Origin: Armatimonadota bacterium
Lineage (GTDB): Bacteria; Armatimonadota; Hebobacteria; CAIYQO01
Assembly (NCBI GenBank): GCA_022708765.1
Contig: JAKIYB010000099.1
Coordinates: forward strand, 1 to 11,138
Reading direction: 5' to 3'
DNA length: 11,138 nt
This document shows positions 1-5,806 of the stretch, one piece after another (the first letter of the stretch is position 1; the number at the start of each line of letters is the position of its first letter). A program made the translations under genes and the position numbers. The notes beneath the pieces were generated by a model that searched no databases, was not told the origin of the DNA, and was given only the letters and a program-made list of their open reading frames with translations.

Positions 1-1
1 G

Positions 2-994
2 GTCTTCGTGAGTATGGACGAGACGGACCCGACGATGCACGACGTCGCCGAACGGACGGCGGATGGGCGGTTGACGCGGCGACAGTGGCACACGCGCGAC
101 CGCTACGTTGCGCCGTATGGCTTGACTGACAACGGGGTGGTCTTCGCGTCGTTCGGCCGCATTATTTATCCGGGCGGTCGCGAGGCGAAGGTGGCGCTGC
201 CGAACTGGAGTTCGAATGGGTGTACCTACGACTGCGCCGACCCGCGCTACATCGCGGTGGATGACGGCGGCAAGCTGACCCTTGTAGAAGTGACGAAATC
301 GCCGCCAGCGCTATTAAAGATACCGGTAGATAACAGGCCGGGCTGGATCGTGCCAGGAATGGTCTTCGTTCATGGTACGCGCATCCTTACTGTGCCCAGT
401 AGCGGCGAGGCGACGGTGATGGAGAAAGGAATGGTACTCGCCACGCTGGGGGAGTTTGGTCTAACCGAGTGTACGGTCAGTTCACGCTGGTGGTGGGGCG
501 AAGATGGTACAGTATGGGAACGCAGTAGCGACGACACGTACCACTTGCTGCAATGGCGCACCGGCAGGCCACGCCTGACAGCGTTGCGCGGACCGGCTAC
601 ACTGGATGACAGCGTGGATGATTATACACCATTACCCTTCTTGCTCACAGATAGGGCGATTGCCTTGCAACCTTACGCGCCGGCGCTGGCCGCCTGGGGA
701 GATGAGCGGCTGGTGGCGACGACCGAGACGACGCTGCGCATTCCGGAACGGCTGGAAAAGCTGGTGCGCCGCCTCTTTGGCGCGTTACCACCGTCTGAAC
801 ACTTCCGCGTCCTCACGCTCACCCGCGATGGCAAGCGGGTGGGCACCTACACCGCGCGCATGGGTAAGCCGATGACCAACCGGTTGGCGCTGTACCAGGA
901 GCACCTGGCCTTCACCGAGGACGGCAGGCACCTTTCATGGGTGCTGGAATCAGCGCGAGGGGTGGAGGTGTATGTATTTCGGACGGGACGATAA
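2..994 (+). CDS. Unrecognised beta-propeller-like protein, probably missing its N-terminus
   Basis: I do not recognise this protein. The frame is open to the left edge of the window. In-window start candidates are GTG at 8 and ATG at 14, but neither has a Shine-Dalgarno sequence in the few visible bases. The first codons read V-F-V, matching internal strands such as VVFASFG and MVFVHGT, so I infer that the gene begins outside the window. Numbered from the GTG, about 328 residues are visible. They show short hydrophobic strands alternating with Gly/Asp turns (DNGVVF, DDGGKLTLVEV, EDGTVWER, EDGRHLSWVL), the pattern of WD/YVTN-type beta-propellers. A Trp run (RWWWGEDG, residues 160-167) stands out. 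No signal peptide or membrane segment is visible. It ends with TAA 89 bases before the sialidase-like gene on the same strand. Codons such as CTA, TTA and ATA around 310-335 are rarer in the neighbouring genes. Coding is well supported; function is unknown. Confidence 0.72.
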   Translation, partial: VFVSMDETDPTMHDVAERTADGRLTRRQWHTRDRYVAPYGLTDNGVVFASFGRIIYPGGREAKVALPNWSSNGCTYDCADPRYIAVDDGGKLTLVEVTKSPPALLKIPVDNRPGWIVPGMVFVHGTRILTVPSSGEATVMEKGMVLATLGEFGLTECTVSSRWWWGEDGTVWERSSDDTYHLLQWRTGRPRLTALRGPATLDDSVDDYTPLPFLLTDRAIALQPYAPALAAWGDERLVATTETTLRIPERLEKLVRRLFGALPPSEHFRVLTLTRDGKRVGTYTARMGKPMTNRLALYQEHLAFTEDGRHLSWVLESARGVEVYVFRTGR

Positions 995-1002
995 GCTACG
1001 CA

Positions 1003-1032
1003 TTGCTTTCCAGCGTTGTTCCTCGCTACAAT
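1003..1032 (+). promoter_or_regulatory. Candidate sigma-70-type promoter for the sialidase-like gene
   Basis: TTGCTT at 1003-1008 and TACAAT at 1027-1032 are separated by 18 bases. The -10 box matches the consensus at five of six positions and the -35 box at three of six. Transcription would start near 1039, giving a leader of about 45 bases with the ribosome-binding site near its end. A short inverted repeat, GCCAC/GTGGC (1046-1050 and 1055-1059), lies in that leader. The position in the only gap between the two plus-strand genes supports the call. The weak -35 box and unknown host keep it tentative. Confidence 0.35.
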
Positions 1033-1070
1033 ACCGGGACATTCAGCCACGCCAGTGGCAGGTTTGTGAA

Positions 1071-1076
1071 GAGGAG
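1071..1076 (+). promoter_or_regulatory. Ribosome-binding site that fixes the start of the sialidase-like gene
   Basis: GAGGAG lies 7 bases before the ATG at 1084. The reading frame is open further upstream, to 937 inside the previous gene, but no comparable site precedes earlier start codons, and recognisable protein sequence begins just after 1084. Confidence 0.7.
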
Positions 1077-1083
1077 CGCCGCC

Positions 1084-2286
1084 ATGCGTCTGCATCTCGA
1101 CCGTCCGGTCACCATTGAGCGCACCCGGTATGCGGAGCGCTGGTTTCCCTACCTGTACCGCATGCCGGATGGCATGCTGCTGATGGCGCTGCAGCACAAC
1201 GTGGACTGCCATTTCTCGCCATGGCATTACCTGCGCTCGGTAGATAACGGCAGGACGTGGACGCATCCGGTGGACAACGTACCGCGCCTCTGCTGGTGGC
1301 ACGGCTTCGCCGACGGCGAACTCTTCGAGATTGACAGCTACGGCATCCAGGATCCTAACGCGCCGGACGAATCGGTCTACTACGGCGCCTGGAGTGTCCC
1401 CAACCGCCCCGGTGATACCGCGCGGACCGGATTGGTACGCGTGCGCCATACCCAGCACGGCCTGACCCTGCGCGAGATGCCCGGGCTGCCAAAGCACCCA
1501 TGGTTCCCGCTGTGGAATGCCATACATGGTGGGAAAGACTGGTGGGGCGAGTGCCTGGGTTTGGACGAAATTCGACTGAATGGTCCATACTTCACCGATA
1601 TCGTCGAACTGCCCGGTGAGCGCCTGCTCGCGGTCGGATACTTCGATCACGTCGGCATGTATGCGTCTGATGATCGTGGCCAAACGTGGGAGGAGATCAG
1701 TATCCTCAATGATCAGGCACGCACCGGATTCACCGCGAACGAGACCGCCTTGCTCCGGCTGGCGGACGGCACTCTCTACGCGGTGATGCGCGTGGAAAGC
1801 GAGCCGTGGGGTGTCGTCGGCCGTTTCCACCACGCGTGGTCAACCGATGACGGCCGAACCTGGAGCGCGCCGGAACCGCTGTCTCTGGAGGACGAACCCG
1901 CGCACGTGGTGGGCTGTGCATGGCCGCGTTTAGCGGCGCTTGAGAACGGCGCGCTCATCCTCACCTATGGCCGTCCCGGAAAAAATCTCATCTATGATCT
2001 TACCGGCACAGGCCAGCACTGGCAGGGACGCGTGGACCTGCACGCCTGGGAATTAGACACTCAGGCATTGCTCGGTGTCCCGCCCGAGGCGCGCCTGCGC
2101 GGCATCGTCGGCGCAGACTGGACGAAACAATTCGATCGCCATACCGACAGCGGCGACTACCTGGGCGTCGCCGCCGTCGGCCCGCGCGAACTGCGCGTCG
2201 TCTATGACGTGCACAGCTACGTCGAACACTGGAATGCTGACCCCGTCTCCGCGGTGCGCATGGTGCGCATCACGGTGGAGGGGTGA
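1084..2286 (+). CDS. Sialidase-like (BNR/Asp-box) glycosidase-family protein, no signal peptide
   Basis: The product is a 400-residue six-bladed-propeller-type protein of the sialidase/neuraminidase superfamily. Three Asp-boxes of the form SxDxGxTW are visible: SVDNGRTW (residues 52-59), SDDRGQTW (195-202) and STDDGRTW (253-260). Between them are typical blade strands, including YRMPDGMLLMAL near the start, ANETALLRLADGTLYAVMR in the middle and WPRLAALENGALILTYGRP later. Family members cleave sialic acid or other terminal sugars, and some relatives are lyases or non-catalytic, so Asp-boxes alone do not give the substrate. The Arg in YAVMR and the Glu in NETALL are candidate active-site residues by analogy only. 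No signal peptide is present, which suggests a cytoplasmic protein, unlike the exported lyases opposite. The ATG at 1084 is chosen for its ribosome-binding site. The gene ends with TGA, 4 bases from the stop codon of the convergent gene. The fold call is confident; the reaction is not. Confidence 0.88.
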   Translation: MRLHLDRPVTIERTRYAERWFPYLYRMPDGMLLMALQHNVDCHFSPWHYLRSVDNGRTWTHPVDNVPRLCWWHGFADGELFEIDSYGIQDPNAPDESVYYGAWSVPNRPGDTARTGLVRVRHTQHGLTLREMPGLPKHPWFPLWNAIHGGKDWWGECLGLDEIRLNGPYFTDIVELPGERLLAVGYFDHVGMYASDDRGQTWEEISILNDQARTGFTANETALLRLADGTLYAVMRVESEPWGVVGRFHHAWSTDDGRTWSAPEPLSLEDEPAHVVGCAWPRLAALENGALILTYGRPGKNLIYDLTGTGQHWQGRVDLHAWELDTQALLGVPPEARLRGIVGADWTKQFDRHTDSGDYLGVAAVGPRELRVVYDVHSYVEHWNADPVSAVRMVRITVEG

Positions 2287-2309
2287 CCGGTTACTTCGCC
2301 AATGTCACC
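2282..2309. repeat. Inverted repeat spanning the two convergent stop codons
   Basis: GGTGAC (2282-2287) and GTCACC (2304-2309) can pair around a 16-base loop. The left arm contains the TGA of the sialidase-like gene, and the loop contains the stop codon of the minus-strand gene (2291-2293). A competing pairing exists between ACGGTG (2272-2277) and CACCGT (2306-2311). There is no T-run on either side, so this is not a standard intrinsic terminator. It could slow polymerase or protect 3' ends, but a six-base stem may also be chance. Confidence 0.25.
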
Positions 2310-5300
2310 GTCATCACGTTTGCCGGCACGGTTACCACGTATTGCGTGCCATTCGCCTTCACGCCGGCGCCTTTGTAGCCGGCGGGGGCGGTGAGGGTGA
2401 CGTCGCCGGCCGCGTGGCCTGCGGGGAGCGTCAGCGTCAGCGTATTGCCGGCGGCTTTCAGGGTGGCGGGTTGGGCGGCGTCAAGGCCATACTCCTTATG
2501 GCGCACCGATCCGGCGGCGGCCAGCGTCAGCATCATCTCCTGCCCGCGTATCCGCACGGCGCCGGCGGTGCCGTTGAAGGCGGCGCCTTCGGCTTCCACT
2601 TTCGCCGCATCCGTCGCCAGGAAGGCGTAGTCCGTGCCATTCGCCCGACTGACTTTGATGATCGCGCCATCGGCCAGCTTCGCGAAAGCCGGCGCGGGGG
2701 CGTCCCCCTTGCGCGGCACGATGGCCACGTAGTAGGCGCCGTCGCCGGGTTGCTGCAGGTGCAGCAGGTCCTGATATTCGTAGACGCGGTTGCCCGCCCA
2801 CATGCCGCCGTAGCGCAGCGTGTGGCGCGGGGTGTTCGCCGGACTGGCGATGAAGTATTCGATATCCACGTCGAACTGCCCCGGCGCGGTATAGCGATCG
2901 CTCAACGGCAGCTCGCGCGCCGGCTGAATCGTGTAGGCCGGCTTGTCGGCGAGGAAGGCGGCGCGGTCGGCGGCTTGCGCCGGCGTGCCGATCTTCTCCG
3001 TCTTCGTCCAGAACTGCCAGGCGGTGGGCTGCCCGCCGCGCACGGTGTCCCGCAGCACGATGTAGGCGATGCCCGCCGGGTCGGCGTCCTTCAGGAAGAG
3101 GAGCTGACGCGTCCATTCCAGGTTGGTGCCCGTCGCGGCCTTCACCTTCGGGAACGCCGGCACGTCACGCGGGAACCAGTCGCGGTCATCCACCGTCGTG
3201 TTGACGAGGGTGGTGCGTATGTAATCAGCCGCCGGCTGCGCGGCGAAGGCGCCGGGCCGGGTCTCGGTGTAGTGGCCGAACGGCCCTTTCGGGTCGCCGG
3301 GTGCCCCCCAGTTGCGCGCCAGCCGCACGCCGTCGCGCAGCAGTTCATGGCGTTCGTTGTACCCGATGTCGAAAGTGAAACAGGTGCTCATCGGCTTGCC
3401 GAGGGCGAACCACTGCGAGATGCCGCCGATGCCCGGCGTCCAGATATCGAGATTGCGCAGCGACTGCGCGTGGCTGATGACGTTCAGGTAGCTCTCGTTC
3501 GGCGTGTTGAAACCGTGACGGAGCAGCGCGCCCAGTTCAGGGAAGAGTTCGGAGCCCCACTTCGGCGCTTCCATCGGCAGGCGGCGATCGGCGAAATACG
3601 GCTCATACCCGCCCAGACGATTGTCGCCCATGAAGTAGGGGTAGCCGTTTTCCGCCCACAGCCACTGCAGCGCGCGGGAGAAGTCGGGGTCCGTCTCGGT
3701 GAAGAGCGGCGCGGCCATGCCGAAGCTGGCGAGACGGTCGCCGGAATGGCCGCGGCCATAGGCGCCGATGCCGCGTTCATTATTGCGCTGCACGTCGCGC
3801 GGGGTGTGGTAGCGGGCGAAGTAGAGCAGCAGCTTTTTGAAGCGCGCGTCGGTGGTGAAATCGTGGTAGCCGGCGCGCTTCGCGGCGATGGCGTAGGTAA
3901 TCATCGGCTCCAGGCTGACGTAGCCGTAGTGCGAGCCTTCGCAGGACCACTCGCCGTTGGGGCCAACTTCCGTCGCCAGCCAGTGCTCCATCCACCCGGT
4001 GGCGTAATCCGCCCAGGTTTTCGCCATCGGGTGATCGGGCAGCGCGCAGGCGATGACGCCCAGCGACAGCGTATACGAGCAGCTCATATTCGGGTTGCCG
4101 GAGTGCGAACCGCGCTCCATCTGCCAGCAGCTCGGGTCGGCCATCACGTAGCCAAGGTAGGCCATCTGCGCGCGGAACAGTTTGCGCTCCTCGGGGGTGA
4201 TGAGGTCGCTGTCAATGAGCGAATCATACAGCGAGGTTACGCCAATGGCTCCGCGCATCACGTCGTAGTTGCCCAGCATGCCCAGCATGGTGCGCAGTTG
4301 CCCGACCGTGCGGTCAAGGTCCGCTTTCGTGCGCTGTTCAGCCGGCTTCATCAGCACGGCCAGCGCGGCCCCCGCGTAGGACGGCGCGCCGGCCAGCACG
4401 CGCTTCAACCCAGCGTCCGCCGCCGCCCGCCCCCAGGTCTCCTGGATGCGCGCCTGGTCCACGAAGAGGTGCGGGTGTTTTGGCGCTTTCGGATTCGCCG
4501 ACCAGTCGAGTACGCAGGCGTTCACCTCCCGCAGGCGGTCGCCCACCGCCGGCGCGCCGGCGGAGACCGTCCAGACGCGCCGTCCCTTCGCCAGGCTGGC
4601 TTTCAGCGTCACTGTGCCGTCGGCGGCGTAGCTGATGGGCATGGACTTGCGCTTCCAGGCGTCCCACGACTTCGGGATCATCTCCAGATCCCACTTCGGG
4701 AATCCACCAAACGTATACTTCGGGCCCGGCTCAACCCAGGCGCCAGGCTCGCGCGAGCGCAGCAGCAGCGCCGGCGCGCCTTCACCGGCAAACCGCACCG
4801 CCTGCGGCTGATCAGGGAAGGCGCCGGCGATGCTCAGGTCGGGCGTCAGGGAACAGAAGGGCGTGGCTGACGGGGTGAGGGCCTGCGCGCGCTCGCGCGA
4901 CCACTGCCCGTAGCCTTTGGGGAAGACGGCCTGCTTCACCCCCGGCGCGGCCGGCAGCGTGAGAAGCAGCGCCTGGTCGGGACGGTCCTCTTTGGCCGCC
5001 ATTTCCCAGCGCACGGTATTGTCGCCGGCGACCAGGGTGGCAGTGAATGTCACCGCATTGCCGTCAGCGAAGGCATACGCGAAGCGCATCCGCGCGAAGA
5101 CCGGGCCGCTGTCCAGCAGCGTCGCCGACCAGCTTTTCACCACGGGGGCATTCACCCAACGGCTGCCGCCGCCCCAGGCGGCGTTGCCCAGGCGCAGTTG
5201 TCCCAACGGGCCGGGCACATCAGTGGCGGCTTTCGGTTCCGGGTAGGTGACACCCCCCAGCGGGAAATGCGCGGTGAGCTCGCCGGCGATGACGTCCACC

Positions 5301-5671
5301 GCCTGTGGAGTTTTAATGACCGCCAGGTCGCCGGTGACTCGCTTCACGGCTTTCTTGCCGTAGGTCAGCGTGTAGGTCTTCGTCTCCCGCGGCGCCAGCC
5401 CGTCCACGATGAAGGAGACCGTGCCGGCCTTCACCCAGTTCGTCTTCGGCCAGAGCTCGATATCGGAAAGCTGCACCGACAGCGGACCGTTCGGCCCAAC
5501 GAGCAGCAGCGAATCCGGCAAACACTGCCCTTTCGCCGCGGCGAACGGGTAACTGACCAGCTCAGCGCCATATTGCTGATTCAGCCGTTCGGTGATGACA
5601 AACTGCTTCGTGGCGGCGAATGCGCCCATCACAAGCAGCAGCAGGAAGACGAGGGACAACGCATGACGCAT
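2291..5671 (-). CDS. Secreted heparinase II/III-like protein with N-terminal RIFT-barrel-like domain; HxHxD motif missing
   Basis: This is a 1126-residue exported protein. Residues 1-19 form a Sec signal peptide (MRH, a hydrophobic core, then A-F-A before the cut) with no lipobox. Residues of about 20-110 resemble the RIFT-barrel domain of PcRGLX/YetA-type rhamnogalacturonan-lyase relatives (AELVSYPFAAAKG, then a strand-rich stretch ending TKTYTLTYG). A beta-rich part follows to about 380. An alpha-helical toroid-like region spans about 395-720 and contains E578-G-S-H581-Y-G-Y584, where lyases of this class place catalytic His/Tyr. Beta-rich domains run to about 1060, followed by an Ala/Gly/Thr-rich tail. 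It aligns by eye with the gene at 8188-11138: (I/L)TP(E/D)ER, HPMAK.WA, RAGY, YHTPRD/HLTPRD and QWLWAENG/QWAWVENG. At the position of that protein's HHHGDEG motif it has only one His (734), in a longer segment ending GGISQWFALGKPM, so activity may be altered. Start: ATG with GGAGGT 6 bases upstream. It lies 135 bases downstream of the second lyase-like gene. Confidence 0.9.
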   Translation of the reverse strand: MRHALSLVFLLLLVMGAFAATKQFVITERLNQQYGAELVSYPFAAAKGQCLPDSLLLVGPNGPLSVQLSDIELWPKTNWVKAGTVSFIVDGLAPRETKTYTLTYGKKAVKRVTGDLAVIKTPQAVDVIAGELTAHFPLGGVTYPEPKAATDVPGPLGQLRLGNAAWGGGSRWVNAPVVKSWSATLLDSGPVFARMRFAYAFADGNAVTFTATLVAGDNTVRWEMAAKEDRPDQALLLTLPAAPGVKQAVFPKGYGQWSRERAQALTPSATPFCSLTPDLSIAGAFPDQPQAVRFAGEGAPALLLRSREPGAWVEPGPKYTFGGFPKWDLEMIPKSWDAWKRKSMPISYAADGTVTLKASLAKGRRVWTVSAGAPAVGDRLREVNACVLDWSANPKAPKHPHLFVDQARIQETWGRAAADAGLKRVLAGAPSYAGAALAVLMKPAEQRTKADLDRTVGQLRTMLGMLGNYDVMRGAIGVTSLYDSLIDSDLITPEERKLFRAQMAYLGYVMADPSCWQMERGSHSGNPNMSCSYTLSLGVIACALPDHPMAKTWADYATGWMEHWLATEVGPNGEWSCEGSHYGYVSLEPMITYAIAAKRAGYHDFTTDARFKKLLLYFARYHTPRDVQRNNERGIGAYGRGHSGDRLASFGMAAPLFTETDPDFSRALQWLWAENGYPYFMGDNRLGGYEPYFADRRLPMEAPKWGSELFPELGALLRHGFNTPNESYLNVISHAQSLRNLDIWTPGIGGISQWFALGKPMSTCFTFDIGYNERHELLRDGVRLARNWGAPGDPKGPFGHYTETRPGAFAAQPAADYIRTTLVNTTVDDRDWFPRDVPAFPKVKAATGTNLEWTRQLLFLKDADPAGIAYIVLRDTVRGGQPTAWQFWTKTEKIGTPAQAADRAAFLADKPAYTIQPARELPLSDRYTAPGQFDVDIEYFIASPANTPRHTLRYGGMWAGNRVYEYQDLLHLQQPGDGAYYVAIVPRKGDAPAPAFAKLADGAIIKVSRANGTDYAFLATDAAKVEAEGAAFNGTAGAVRIRGQEMMLTLAAAGSVRHKEYGLDAAQPATLKAAGNTLTLTLPAGHAAGDVTLTAPAGYKGAGVKANGTQYVVTVPANVMTVTLAK

Positions 5672-5677
5672 AACCGT

Positions 5678-5683
5678 ACCTCC
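5678..5683 (-). promoter_or_regulatory. Strong ribosome-binding site for the 1126-residue gene
   Basis: Read on the minus strand, GGAGGT lies 6 bases before the ATG at 5669-5671. It supports this start, which also yields a complete signal peptide. Confidence 0.75.
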
Positions 5684-5700
5684 AGGATGGATACCCGTTC

Positions 5701-5721
5701 ATTCGCCGTGAATCGGCGAAT
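5701..5721. repeat. Perfect 8-base inverted repeat upstream of the 1126-residue gene (hairpin or operator candidate)
   Basis: ATTCGCCG (5701-5708) and CGGCGAAT (5714-5721) are perfect inverted arms around the 5-base spacer TGAAT. The repeat lies in the 135-base gap between two minus-strand lyase-like genes, 17 bases upstream of the ribosome-binding site at 5678-5683. No T-run follows it on the minus strand, so it is not a typical terminator. It could be a dimeric regulator's operator or an mRNA hairpin separating expression of the two genes. A second small palindrome, GTTATAAC (5733-5740), lies 11 bases further upstream. Confidence 0.45.
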
Positions 5722-5806
5722 CCCTGTTAAACGTTATAACTCTTTGACACGCGAGGGAGGGAAAGGTCGCGGGAGGAAGGCACTCCCAGTGAAGGCCATT
5801 GCCTCT

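Noticed and set aside
937..1083. Upstream extension of the sialidase-like frame to 937.
   Set aside because: It would overlap the end of the preceding gene, lacks a ribosome-binding site and adds no family-like sequence, whereas 1084 has GAGGAG at proper spacing.
847..1833. A 328-codon minus-strand open frame opposite the sialidase-like gene.
   Set aside because: It is antisense to clear Asp-boxes and spans the promoter-bearing gap. The composition is that of a shadow frame.
4546..4563. An 18-base perfect palindrome centred on GGCGCGCC.
   Set aside because: It lies inside coding sequence for an Ala/Gly/Pro run, and GCCGGC/GGCGCC-type words are very common across the window, so codon bias explains it.
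2075..4870. A 931-codon open frame on the plus strand, antisense to the 1126-residue gene.
   Set aside because: It is a by-product of GC-rich codon bias. The translation is rich in Arg, Gly, Ala, His and Val with no domain pattern, and it overlaps the 3' part of the sialidase-like gene. The minus-strand frame has a signal peptide, a ribosome-binding site and recognisable domains.
5744..5749. TTGACA on the plus strand as a -35 box.
   Set aside because: There is no -10-like sequence 16-18 bases downstream, and no plus-strand gene follows.
5751..5780. G-rich stretch in the intergenic gap as a G-quadruplex.
   Set aside because: Only three GGG runs plus isolated GG pairs are present, which is insufficient for a stable three-tier structure.
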